Of a DNA stretch of 64,000 nucleotides, positions 44,254 through 52,743 are shown in pieces (the first letter of the stretch is position 1; each line of letters starts with the position of its first letter). Source of the stretch: Cohnella thailandensis (lineage in GTDB: Bacteria; Bacillota; Bacilli; Paenibacillales; Paenibacillaceae). The notes below the pieces were generated by a model. That model saw nothing but the letters and a program-made list of their open reading frames with translations. It was not told where the DNA came from and made no database searches. The position numbers were made by a program, and so were the translations under genes. The stretch covers positions 1-64,000 of the forward strand of contig NZ_JACJVQ010000019.1 in assembly GCF_014212135.1 (NCBI RefSeq). Reading direction: 5' to 3'.

Positions 44254-45540
44254 TCAAATCCCGTCGACGATGCGCTTCGAACGCCAAGATACTTGCTTCA
44301 ACAGCTCCTCCTCATCGATGGTCAACAATTGTCGGCCTTGCATCAATACTTTGCCGTTGACGATGGTCGTGTCCACATCCGAGCCGTTGGCGCTGTACGC
44401 GAGCAGGGAATGGAGATTGTGGACCGGCTGCAAATGGGGTTTTCTTAGATCGATCAAGATAATGTCCGCCTTTTTGCCGATTTCGAGCGTGCCCGTTTCA
44501 TGTCCGATGTTCAACAGCTTCGCGCTTCCCGCGGTCGCCATTTGAAGAGCATCCGCGGCGGGAAGCTTCGTCGGATCCCCGTAATCCAGCTTTTGCAGCC
44601 AGGCGGCGCTTCGAACTTCTTCGAACATATCCAGCGTGGCGGCGCTGCCCGCCCCATCCGTGCCTATCCCAACCGTAATCCCTTGTACGGCCATTTCCGC
44701 AACCGGCGCAATGCCGCAGCCGAGCTTGAGGTTGCTTACCGGATTATGGGACACACCGCCTCGCATGCCCCTCAAATACCCCAAATCTCGCCGATTCAGA
44801 TGCACGCCGTGAGCCAGGAGCACATGAGCCTTTTCGAACAGCCCAAGATGGTACAAATACTCGGTCGGAGTCTGATCGTACTTTTCCCGTATCTTGGTCG
44901 CTTCTTCTTTGGTTTCGGCCAGATGGGTATGGATCGGAATGTTCTCCCGTTCCGCTAACGCGATAAGTTCGCTAAAGGGCTGCGGAGGAACCGTGTAAGG
45001 GGAATGCGGCCCCAGCATCGTCGTGATTCTCCCATCGGCTTGGCCGCTCCAGCGACGGACGAGATCCAACGCTTCCGACATTCGGCGGCCGCCGTCATTC
45101 TCGAGGAAAACCAATCCCCGCGTCAAAGAAGCGCGCATTCCGACCTCTTCGACCGCAATCGCAATTTCATTCATGTGAATGTACATGTCGGCAAAGGCGG
45201 TCGTCCCGGATTTGATCATCTCGGCCATGGCTAGCTTCGCGCCCCAATAAATGTCCTCGGGCGTCATTCGGGATTCGGCGGGGAGCATCTTCTTGTCTAG
45301 CCAATCCATCAGTTTCAGGTCGTCGGAAAATCCCCGCAATAGGCTCATGGGAGTATGCTGGTGGGCGTTGATCAGACCGGGCATCGCCGCCATGCCTTCC
45401 CCGCGAATCACCCGATCGGCTTCGGCGGCAATGGCTGGCCCAATCTCCGCTATTCGGTCTTCGTCGATCAGAATATCCCCGGCAAACGGCTCGTCGTTCC
45501 TCATGGTTAGAATGGTCGCGCCTTTGATCAATGTCTTCAT
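44254..45540 (-). CDS. Amidohydrolase, methylthioadenosine/S-adenosylhomocysteine deaminase-like
   Basis: Zinc amidohydrolase of 428 residues that probably deaminates the adenosine moiety of SAH or MTA. It shows NAHQHTPMSLLRGFSDD (HxH, about 60), IHTHLAETKEEA (His), LLAHGVHLN (His) and GIGTDGAGSAATLDMF (Asp), which match the MtaD/SAH-deaminase group. Other aromatic amine substrates are possible. GGAGG precedes the ATG. It is divergent from a MerR-methyltransferase fusion gene with a MerR-type 19-bp-spacer promoter in between. Confidence 0.88.
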   Translation of the reverse strand: MKTLIKGATILTMRNDEPFAGDILIDEDRIAEIGPAIAAEADRVIRGEGMAAMPGLINAHQHTPMSLLRGFSDDLKLMDWLDKKMLPAESRMTPEDIYWGAKLAMAEMIKSGTTAFADMYIHMNEIAIAVEEVGMRASLTRGLVFLENDGGRRMSEALDLVRRWSGQADGRITTMLGPHSPYTVPPQPFSELIALAERENIPIHTHLAETKEEATKIREKYDQTPTEYLYHLGLFEKAHVLLAHGVHLNRRDLGYLRGMRGGVSHNPVSNLKLGCGIAPVAEMAVQGITVGIGTDGAGSAATLDMFEEVRSAAWLQKLDYGDPTKLPAADALQMATAGSAKLLNIGHETGTLEIGKKADIILIDLRKPHLQPVHNLHSLLAYSANGSDVDTTIVNGKVLMQGRQLLTIDEEELLKQVSWRSKRIVDGI

Positions 45541-45569
45541 CGTGACAGCCTCCTTTGCATGGGCTTATA

Positions 45570-45598
45570 CTAAAGCTTAACGTTAGGTGAGGGTCAAG
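45570..45598 (-). promoter_or_regulatory. MerR-type promoter for the amidohydrolase gene
   Basis: Minus strand: TTGACC (-35), 19-nt spacer, TAGTAT (-10). The overlong spacer is the hallmark of MerR-controlled promoters, and a TAACGTTA dyad is centred inside it. Confidence 0.7.
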
Positions 45599-45616
45599 AC
45601 GATAAAGGAGTTTCTT

Positions 45617-46612
45617 ATGAAAATAAAAGAAGTCGCGGACAGGTTGAAAATAACTCAGAGGGCCATTCGTTTCTATGAAGACAAAGGGCTCATCGCTCCT
45701 TCGAAGCAAGACGACAATCAGTACCGTATGTTCGACGACGAAGATATCTGGCGCTTGCAGACGATCATCGCGCTTAGGGAGTCAGGGATGTCGATCAGCG
45801 ACATTCGAACGGCGCTGTCGGACGCAGACGCGCACGGCAACGGCCAATTGCGTTATTTTCTGGAACTTCAACGCTCCGTCATGTTCTCCAAGTGGGTCGA
45901 AATGAAGCAAATTATCGAAACGACGGACGAAATGATCGACAGCCTTAAGAGAAACCAAGGGCTTGCGCTCGATAACATTTTCGCTCTGGCGGAGGGGTCC
46001 AGGAGATTAAGGGAACAGCGGGCTTGGGAGGACAGGTGGGGGTTCGATCGCTTGGCCGGCATTCACGACCGCCTTGTGCAAGAAGACGAACGCAAATACG
46101 GAAACTACGACGAGGCGCTGAGCCTCATCGTGAAGTGGGTGTCGCCCATTCCCGGGGAACGGGGCTTGGACATCGGAACAGGGACGGGGAACTTGGCCGG
46201 CAGATTGATCAAGGAAGGCGCGGACATGGCGGGAGTCGATCAATCCAACGAGATGCTGAAGGAGTGCCAGCGCAAATTTCCGGAGATGGAGACCAAGCTG
46301 GGCAATTTCTTGGCGCTGCCTTACCTTGACGGAAAATTCGATTTTGTCGTGTCGAGCTTCGCCCTGCATCATCTTACGCACGACCAGATGCGCATGGCCA
46401 TTCCAGAAATGCGCAGGGTACTGAAGCCGCGCGGACGGATCTGTATCGCGGATTTGATGACGGACGGCGAAGGAAGCGCGGCTCGTGAAGAGGGAGAGAA
46501 TTACATTCCGTTTTCTAATCTTATCGATTTATTGGAAAGCAGCGGATACGTCACTAAATTTCAAAAGATGAACGAGCGGCTTCATGTCGTTTTGGCCGTT
46601 CCGATTCGATGA
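45617..46612 (+). CDS. MerR-family regulator fused to a SAM-dependent methyltransferase
   Basis: 331 residues. The N-terminal MerR domain (about 1-70; MKIKEVADRLKITQRAIRFYED) is followed by a dimerisation helix (about 75-125). A class I methyltransferase domain occupies about 160-331: LDIGTGTGN (184-192), VDQSNEM and FDFVVSSFALHHLTHDQM, like the YrrT/UbiE group. ATG 45617 has AAAGGAG upstream. It is divergent from the SAH/MTA-deaminase-like amidohydrolase. The natural reading is a regulator whose effector domain binds SAM, SAH or a methylatable ligand. Confidence 0.9.
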   Translation: MKIKEVADRLKITQRAIRFYEDKGLIAPSKQDDNQYRMFDDEDIWRLQTIIALRESGMSISDIRTALSDADAHGNGQLRYFLELQRSVMFSKWVEMKQIIETTDEMIDSLKRNQGLALDNIFALAEGSRRLREQRAWEDRWGFDRLAGIHDRLVQEDERKYGNYDEALSLIVKWVSPIPGERGLDIGTGTGNLAGRLIKEGADMAGVDQSNEMLKECQRKFPEMETKLGNFLALPYLDGKFDFVVSSFALHHLTHDQMRMAIPEMRRVLKPRGRICIADLMTDGEGSAAREEGENYIPFSNLIDLLESSGYVTKFQKMNERLHVVLAVPIR

Positions 46613-46819
46613 GCCGCGAACCTTGCCCTTAGGTGAAGGTTTGCGTCAATGAATAGCAAACGTCAGTGAATGAAGGGACAAGTCCGATCGGCTCCGGCTC
46701 ATATCGGGTTGCCGCAAGGGGTAATCTATTCCATGGGCGGAATTTCCCGGCAAGTCCCCCATATGAACGCAAAGATAGCCAATGCGGCTTCAAATCAGAC
46801 GCAATAGGAGAGGGACGCC

Positions 46820-48130
46820 ATGGACTCCATTAACGAAATGCTGACTCGCCTATTGGAATCTTACGGCTACGTCGTGCTTTTCTTCGCTATGATGCTGGAG
46901 ATGATGGCCTTGCCCCTTCCCGGCGAACTGATCATGACCTACGCCGGACTCATCGTGTATGGCGGTCATATGAATTGGATAGCGAGCGTGGCGATTGCGG
47001 GCGTCGGGACATCGCTTGGCATGACGGCTGCTTACTGGATCGGTTACCGGCTAGGCTATCCCTTTTTCGAAAAATACGGTCGTCGTTTCCACCTTGGTCC
47101 GGATAAGATGCGGGGGATCTCCAAGTGGTTCGACCGCTATGGCAGCAAAATGCTGCTTGTCGCGTATTTCATTCCGGGAGTTCGCCATATCACCGGTTAT
47201 TTCTCGGGAACGACGCGAATGCCTTTCCGCAAGTATGCGGTTTATGCCTATTCGGGCGCCTTCTTCTGGGTATTCCTCTTCGTGACGCTGGGCAAGGTGC
47301 TTGGACCGAAGTGGCAGCAGTATCATGCCGCGATCAGCTCCTATATGCTTGCGATCGGAATCTTGGCGGCCATCCTCTATCTAACGTTCTCGTACCTTCG
47401 CAAGAATCAATCGAAGCTGAAGATTAGGCTCGAATCGTTCTTGCGGAAGAGCGTCCGGCAGCTCCGAACGGCCGGGAAAATCCAGCTTCTGATTCTATCC
47501 GCTTGCGTCCTGTTCCTTGTCTTCTTTGCGTTTACGATCGGACTCATCCAGGATTTCTTGGCGCACGAATTTACCCGATTCGACGAAGTGGCGGGTTATA
47601 TCGTCGCGAGAATGTTTACTCCGGATTGGCTGTACTCGCTGGAACGGGTTGTCAGGATCGGAACCTACCCGTATTTGTTTGTCCCGATGACCGTAGCCCT
47701 GATAGCGGTGGTATCCCGCGTCAAGCACCGTTCGCTGGAGCTCGCTTTCTTCGCTATTGCGATGGCGGGCGGGGAGGGATTGGATGAAGCTCTTCGTCGG
47801 ATGTTCCGCTATCTGGGCCCGATCGAAAGCCAATACTCTTTTCCGAGCGAGCAGGTCTTTATGACCGTTACGGTCTATGGCTTCTCCGCGTTTCTATTGA
47901 TGCGGCATCGCAAGGAATCCCGTTTCCAGGTAGCGGCGCTATTTTCCGTAATGGCATTATGCGTTCTTGTCGGGATCGGTTCGGTTTATACGGGAAAGAG
48001 CTACCCAAGCGATGCCGCGGCAGGGCTCGTCTTCGGCGGACTGTGGTTTACGTTAAATGTCGCGGCGTTGGAGATCTATCGGGCGATCAGAAGCAAACGA
48101 TTATGGACAAAACCCAAGCTTGCCGTTTAA
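46820..48130 (+). CDS. DedA-PAP2 fusion membrane protein with degenerate phosphatase site
   Basis: 436 residues. The N-terminal DedA/VTT domain (about 1-210) has EMMALPLPGELIMTYAG and VAYFIPGVRHITGYFSGTTRMPF (two halves of the flippase-like core). A C-terminal PAP2-like domain (about 240-425) follows. PAP2 active-site residues are changed: PSGH is PSEQ (about 342-345) and the SRxxxxxH motif reads GSVYTGKSYPSD (about 388-399), so the Arg and His are lost. Lipid binding without phosphatase activity is likely. GGAGAGG precedes the ATG. Confidence 0.9.
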   Translation: MDSINEMLTRLLESYGYVVLFFAMMLEMMALPLPGELIMTYAGLIVYGGHMNWIASVAIAGVGTSLGMTAAYWIGYRLGYPFFEKYGRRFHLGPDKMRGISKWFDRYGSKMLLVAYFIPGVRHITGYFSGTTRMPFRKYAVYAYSGAFFWVFLFVTLGKVLGPKWQQYHAAISSYMLAIGILAAILYLTFSYLRKNQSKLKIRLESFLRKSVRQLRTAGKIQLLILSACVLFLVFFAFTIGLIQDFLAHEFTRFDEVAGYIVARMFTPDWLYSLERVVRIGTYPYLFVPMTVALIAVVSRVKHRSLELAFFAIAMAGGEGLDEALRRMFRYLGPIESQYSFPSEQVFMTVTVYGFSAFLLMRHRKESRFQVAALFSVMALCVLVGIGSVYTGKSYPSDAAAGLVFGGLWFTLNVAALEIYRAIRSKRLWTKPKLAV

Positions 48131-48300
48131 CGCCCATCCATACTATCGTCGCTTTAGAGGCACGCTGTGGCGGCCGATCGCAACGATCGGCTGCCGTATC
48201 CGGTTTGTCTTGACGAACGGATCGCCTTCCACTAAGATGAACGTAAATGTAAGCCCTTACCGGCTGACGTGACTGAGGAAGGGAGAGATACGGACCCCGA

Positions 48301-48945
48301 ATGGATATCGCGGACATTCCAACGAGCCCTACATCCTTAAGCGAACATGTCTACATGACGCTGAAGAGGAAGATTCTGAAGGGAGACCTGCCGCCGGGCT
48401 ACCGTCTGATCGTTCTGGACATCGCCAAGACGTTCGACGTCAGTCAAGCGCCCGTGCGGGAAGCTCTGGAGCGGCTGAAGCAGGAGGGCCTGATCGTGGG
48501 ACGGATGAACAAGGGTTCGGCCGTATCCGAAATCACGCTCAAGGAGATCCGGGACATCTACGAGCTGAGGCAGCTGATCGAAGGCCATGCGCTGCGGGAA
48601 GCGATGAAGGCGCTGAACGCGGAAGACATCGGCCGGCTGGAACGGATTCTGGCGAACATGAAGCTGGCCGTGGACGAGAACGACTCGTACCGGCTCGTCG
48701 AGCTGGATATGCAGTTCCACGGGTATTTCTATCTCCGGTCCGGCAATGCCCTGTTTCTGGATATCTGGAACAGCATCAAGACGAAGATCATGAGATTTAT
48801 CACGGTGACGAACCAGGATCATGCCGGCTACAGCATTCCGAATTCCCATGCGGAGCTGTTGGACGTGATCAAGACCGGAGATGCCGACATGGCGGCCGAG
48901 AAGATCGTAAGAGGACTCGATTTCTACAAAAATTATACGGGATAA
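48301..48945 (+). CDS. GntR-family regulator with FCD domain
   Basis: The 214-residue repressor or activator has an N-terminal winged HTH (LSEHVYMTLKRKILKGDLPPG; DVSQAPVREALERLKQEG) and an all-helical FCD ligand domain with metal-binding His residues (LDMQFHGYFYLRSGN; NSHAELLDVIKTGD). FCD regulators usually respond to organic or sugar acids. The position before a sugar-acid cluster suggests it controls those genes. A 17-bp palindrome downstream (48994-49010) is a candidate site. Confidence 0.92.
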   Translation: MDIADIPTSPTSLSEHVYMTLKRKILKGDLPPGYRLIVLDIAKTFDVSQAPVREALERLKQEGLIVGRMNKGSAVSEITLKEIRDIYELRQLIEGHALREAMKALNAEDIGRLERILANMKLAVDENDSYRLVELDMQFHGYFYLRSGNALFLDIWNSIKTKIMRFITVTNQDHAGYSIPNSHAELLDVIKTGDADMAAEKIVRGLDFYKNYTG

Positions 48946-48982
48946 TACGGAACATGCTGTGGTCAAACGAACGGCGCCTTAG

Positions 48983-48988
48983 TATAAT
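48983..48988 (+). promoter_or_regulatory. -10 box of the AraC-type regulator promoter
   Basis: A perfect TATAAT, 105 nt before the start codon of the next gene; the -35 is weak. The palindrome at 48994 covers the probable start point. Confidence 0.5.
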
Positions 48989-48993
48989 AAAAA

Positions 48994-49010
48994 TTATCGA
49001 TAATCGATAA
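48994..49010. promoter_or_regulatory. 17-bp palindrome, probable GntR operator
   Basis: TTATCGAT A ATCGATAA is a perfect inverted repeat immediately after a TATAAT box, placed to block or modulate transcription of the 49093 gene. Confidence 0.6.
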
Positions 49011-49092
49011 AATGAAGATAACCGACATCCTTCAGCTTCGACATCTTGCGATGCAGCCTCGATCCTTAATTTTACAATAGGGGTAATGGAGC

Positions 49093-50271
49093 ATGCTGAT
49101 TAGCGAATGGTTGTACGAAGACGACGCGATCGTCACTTTGGTCCGGAACCGCTTGTTAATGGATCTGGTAACCAAAGGGGAAGGGAAGAAGCCGATTCCT
49201 AAGGAGAGGCTTAGCCGCTTGAACGTGCATTCCTCCTTCGCGTTCCCGACCCTGGCCGTCTTCGAGCCTTCCGGGTTCGGAAGAGGGAAACGGGAAAGAA
49301 GAGGGTACGCCGAACGGATCGAGGACTTCCTTCGGAGAGACGGAGCGGAAGGGTACGACGTCTTCCTGGACGAAGAGGGACGCGTCGGATTGTTGTTCTC
49401 CTGGGAGTCTAAGGAGGCCGTCGAAGGCATTCATGCCAGACTCCGCGAACGGTTCGAGCATCCGATCAACGCCGGGGTGGGCTTGCCCTGCGGGAAGCTG
49501 GCGGACGCGCATGTGTCCTACCGGCAAGCGCTGCTCGCGCTGGAGGCCCGCTTCTACAAAGGCGTCGGGCAGATCGTCTATTATAACGAGATGGGAAGCT
49601 ACCGGAGGCTGGGCGAATATCCGGTCGCGAAGGAGAAGGAGCTGTTCGAGAGAATCAAGGGCGAGGACGACGGGATTAGCATTGAAGAGGCCGTTGAACG
49701 ATTTTACGATTACCTGCTCGAAGACGGGCCGCTCGACCGGCGGAACATCGACGAATCGACGATTCGTCTGCTGATCGGACTCGAGAAGCGGGCTTTTGCC
49801 GAAGCCTATGATGACAGCGCTTACCGAAGCTATTCCGGCTATGACATTCTCTCTATCGTCCAGATGGAGACGCTTCGCGAGATCAAGGAGCACGTCTCGG
49901 CGCAATTGATCCGGCTGCGGGAATGGATGATGCCCGCCCGCCCGGAGAGCCGGCATACGATCATCAAGAAGACGCTCGATTACTTGCAGCAGGACTTCGA
50001 GTTCGCCACTCTCGACAACACCGCCCGCAAGGTCCATATGACGCCGACTTATTTGAGCGCCCTGTTCAAGAACAGCACGGGCAAGACGTTCATCGAACAG
50101 CTGACGGACATCCGGATCGAGAAGGCAAAGGATATGCTGAGGGGCACTCATCTGAAAAATTACGAGGTGGCGGAAAGGGTAGGCTACAAGGATTCCCGCT
50201 ACTTCAGTCAGATCTTCAAGAAGAAGGTGGGCCTCTCCCCGAGCGAGTACCGGGACATGGCCGTCCGGTGA
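49093..50271 (+). CDS. AraC-family regulator resembling a YesN protein without its receiver
   Basis: The 392-residue protein has a C-terminal AraC HTH (about 285-390; FATLDNTARKVHMTPTYLSALFK; EVAERVGYKDSRYFSQIFKKKVG). The middle region (INAGVGLPCGKLADAHVSYRQALLALEARFYKG, about 118-150) matches the degenerate GGDEF-like helper domain of YesN-type response regulators. There is no receiver, and the 147-bp upstream gap has no remnant of one. AGGGG precedes the ATG. It probably activates the adjacent sugar-acid genes. Confidence 0.85.
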   Translation: MLISEWLYEDDAIVTLVRNRLLMDLVTKGEGKKPIPKERLSRLNVHSSFAFPTLAVFEPSGFGRGKRERRGYAERIEDFLRRDGAEGYDVFLDEEGRVGLLFSWESKEAVEGIHARLRERFEHPINAGVGLPCGKLADAHVSYRQALLALEARFYKGVGQIVYYNEMGSYRRLGEYPVAKEKELFERIKGEDDGISIEEAVERFYDYLLEDGPLDRRNIDESTIRLLIGLEKRAFAEAYDDSAYRSYSGYDILSIVQMETLREIKEHVSAQLIRLREWMMPARPESRHTIIKKTLDYLQQDFEFATLDNTARKVHMTPTYLSALFKNSTGKTFIEQLTDIRIEKAKDMLRGTHLKNYEVAERVGYKDSRYFSQIFKKKVGLSPSEYRDMAVR

Positions 50272-50283
50272 TAGGGACGCATA

Positions 50284-50316
50284 ACAAGGCGAAGCCGCTT
50301 GTCGGCTTCGCCTTGT
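50284..50316. terminator. Bidirectional hairpin between the AraC-type and RraA-like genes
   Basis: 14-bp arms ACAAGGCGAAGCCG / CGGCTTCGCCTTGT with a 5-nt loop between convergent genes; no long T-run. Confidence 0.75.
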
Positions 50317-50347
50317 GGTTTCGTCATGCCTATACGGGGTCATTTTT

Positions 50348-51253
50348 TTATAATCGTACGCTGCCGCCCGGGCCGTCGTGGGCGGAGTTCCTGGCTTCCT
50401 CCAGCTCGCGATCCCACTCCAGATGGCGGTATTCGGCCGCTTCCTCTGCGCTGCCGAACCAGCCGAGGAAATCCTCCCACAGCGGAACGTTCCACGCGGC
50501 GTCGATCTGCGCGGTCGTGTAGACGCCCTCCTTCAGGCGTATGAAGCCGAAGACGTCGCGTACCTGGGACTTCTCCGCCTGCACGACGGTCGGTTCGGCC
50601 AGATGGGGCGGAATGAAGATGACGCCGGAGGGAGTGCCCAGCACGACGTCGCCCGGCAAGCAGACCGTCCGGCCGATGCGGGCCGGAACGTTCATCCCGA
50701 CCATCGTGCAGTCTCCGATCGCCGTCGGGTCGCTGCCGCGGTAATAGACGTTGATCCCGTCGATGTGGACGATCTGCTGAATGTCGCGGATTCCGCCCCA
50801 GATGACGGCTCCGCCCCGCTTGGTCCGGGTGGCGATCGCGGTGGAGAGATTGCCGCCGACGTAGGTGCCTTGGTAGATTTTATCGTACATGTCGACGACG
50901 ACGACGTCGTCCTCTCCGAGCGAGTCGATCACCCATTGGTTAAAGAATCCTCTGCGGCCTTCCCGCTCGTGGCCGTACTTCAGCAGCGTCTCGTGCAGGT
51001 CCGGTCGCAAGGGGACCATGACGGCCGTGACGGCCCGCCCGACCATGATCTTGTCCGGATGAACGATGCGCAGGTCGCCCTCGAACTGATTCTTGTACCC
51101 TCGGTTCCAGAGCGGACCCCATGCTTCCTCCAGCGTAATCTTGCGCATCCGGCGCAGGATGTCCTCGGGCACCTTGGGGCGTCCGTTCTCGAACCGCTCG
51201 CCTTCCCACAGCGGCGTCAACTGCACGATGTCTTCCGGGTTATCGAATTTCAT
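50348..51253 (-). CDS. RraA-family aldolase/decarboxylase-like protein
   Basis: The 301-residue protein has the RraA/MenG fold: VGRAVTAVMVPLRPD, VVVDMYDKIYQGTYVGGNLSTAIATRTKRGGAVIWGGIRD (given here as the conserved core near 130-170), and DCTMVGMNVPARIGRTVCLPGDVVLG. Members act on 4-hydroxy-4-methyl-2-oxoglutarate or oxaloacetate, or inhibit RNase E. The length is greater than the 160-230 of typical RraA because of a C-terminal extension. In this sugar-acid cluster a retro-aldol cleavage of a keto acid is the likely task (inference). Confidence 0.87.
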   Translation of the reverse strand: MKFDNPEDIVQLTPLWEGERFENGRPKVPEDILRRMRKITLEEAWGPLWNRGYKNQFEGDLRIVHPDKIMVGRAVTAVMVPLRPDLHETLLKYGHEREGRRGFFNQWVIDSLGEDDVVVVDMYDKIYQGTYVGGNLSTAIATRTKRGGAVIWGGIRDIQQIVHIDGINVYYRGSDPTAIGDCTMVGMNVPARIGRTVCLPGDVVLGTPSGVIFIPPHLAEPTVVQAEKSQVRDVFGFIRLKEGVYTTAQIDAAWNVPLWEDFLGWFGSAEEAAEYRHLEWDRELEEARNSAHDGPGGSVRL

Positions 51254-51322
51254 GGCTTATCTCTCCTCCCTAATATAAGAGTGCGTGTTCCTTCGGAGCC
51301 GGCCTTAGCTCCACAATCATCC

Positions 51323-52711
51323 TTAGCTCCACAGCCGGTCGTGCCCCCAATGGTCGTTCCAGCTGTCGGTCGCTTCCCACAGCCCGGGGATGCGGGGGTG
51401 CAGGTGCTCGGCGATCGTCTCGTCGTTCAGCTCCTCGATGCCTAGTCCCGGAGCGTCCGGCACGGCGATGAAGCCCTTGTCCACGAGCGGCTTGGGCAAC
51501 TTGGAGACGATGAGGTCGTCCCACCAGTCTACGTCGACGGAATGGTACTCGAGCGCGAGGAAGTTCTCCGTCGCCGCGGCGGCGTGAACGGCTGCCAGGC
51601 AGGCGATCGGGCTCTCCGCCATGTGGATCGCCATCGACACGCCGTAATCCTGGGCCATGTCGCCGATCTTCTTCGTCTCCAGAATCCCGCCAGCGGTAAG
51701 CACGTCGGGGTGAATGACGGATACGCCGCCGGAGGCGAGAAGGGGACGGAAATTTTCCTTCAGGTAAATGTCTTCGCCCGTGCAGACCGGCGTCGTCACC
51801 GAGCGGGACAGCCGCACGTACTGCTCCGTGTATTGCCAAGGGATCATGTCTTCCATCCAGGCGAGGTTGAACTTGTCGATCCGCTTCCCGAGCTTGATGC
51901 AATCCTCGATTCCGATATGGCCGAAGTGGTCGATCGCCAGCGGCACCTCGTAGCCGATGACGGCGCGCACCTCGGCGACGTACTGCTCCAGCATGTCGAG
52001 CCCCTTCTCCGTGACGTGTATGCCGGTGAACGGGTGAGCGATGTTGTAGATGTCGTAGAGGCGGTTGCGCGACCGGCGAAGCTCCGCTTCGCTTAAGCTT
52101 CCGTCGCGTTGGCCATCGTGCCAAGCCTTCGAGAGCGATCTCATCTCCTCGAGGAAGCCGAGGGGAGCGCTTAACGTTCCGGGCTCATGGATGATCTGGT
52201 TGATGCCGAGGTCCATCTTCAGGAAGGTAAAGCCTTTGTCCATCCGCTCCTTCAAGGCCAGGCCCATGTGCGTTCCGGTATCCTTGCCGTTCACGTCGGT
52301 GTCGCAATACATGCGGATCCGGTCGCGGAACTTGCCTCCCAGCATCTGATAGATCGGAATGCCGTACGCCTTGCCGGCGAGGTCCCAGAGCGCGATCTCG
52401 AGGCCGCTGACGCCTCCTCCCTGGCGGGCATGGCCGCCGAACTGCTTGATGCGCCGGAACAGCTTGTCGATCTGGCACGGATTCTCTCCGAGCAGGCGGC
52501 TCTTGAGCATGAGGGCGTATTGTTTGTCCGCGCCGTCGCGCACCTCGCCGAAGCCGACGAGGCCCTGGTTCGTGAATACCTTGATCAGGCTGCAATGCAT
52601 CGGCGCCCCGGCGATGTCGGCGAAGCGGATGTCGGTAATTCTCAATTCGGAAGGGCTCGAATGCGTCTTCACGTGCGCCAGCGTACTCTCGTAAGTTTCC
52701 GGTATGGACAT
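51323..52711 (-). CDS. Mandelate racemase/muconate lactonizing enzyme family protein (sugar acid dehydratase)
   Basis: Enolase-superfamily protein of 462 residues, probably dehydrating an aldonate or uronate to a 2-keto-3-deoxy acid. Metal ligands are Asp261 (AIDHFGH), Glu287 (WMEDMI) and Glu313 (TGEDIY). Candidate acid-base residues are Lys165 (FLKMDLG, KxD rather than KxK), Asp336 (HPDVLTAGG) and His363 (IHMAESP). An insertion at about 190-235 enlarges the capping region. It lies between RraA and SDR genes on the minus strand. Confidence 0.88.
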   Translation of the reverse strand: MSIPETYESTLAHVKTHSSPSELRITDIRFADIAGAPMHCSLIKVFTNQGLVGFGEVRDGADKQYALMLKSRLLGENPCQIDKLFRRIKQFGGHARQGGGVSGLEIALWDLAGKAYGIPIYQMLGGKFRDRIRMYCDTDVNGKDTGTHMGLALKERMDKGFTFLKMDLGINQIIHEPGTLSAPLGFLEEMRSLSKAWHDGQRDGSLSEAELRRSRNRLYDIYNIAHPFTGIHVTEKGLDMLEQYVAEVRAVIGYEVPLAIDHFGHIGIEDCIKLGKRIDKFNLAWMEDMIPWQYTEQYVRLSRSVTTPVCTGEDIYLKENFRPLLASGGVSVIHPDVLTAGGILETKKIGDMAQDYGVSMAIHMAESPIACLAAVHAAAATENFLALEYHSVDVDWWDDLIVSKLPKPLVDKGFIAVPDAPGLGIEELNDETIAEHLHPRIPGLWEATDSWNDHWGHDRLWS

Positions 52712-52743
52712 GGTTCATGAACTCCTTTATCGGCGATATGTGG

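Noticed and set aside
46670-46807. 45-codon ORF upstream of the DedA-PAP2 gene
   Set aside because: No Shine-Dalgarno and no recognisable features; probably chance.
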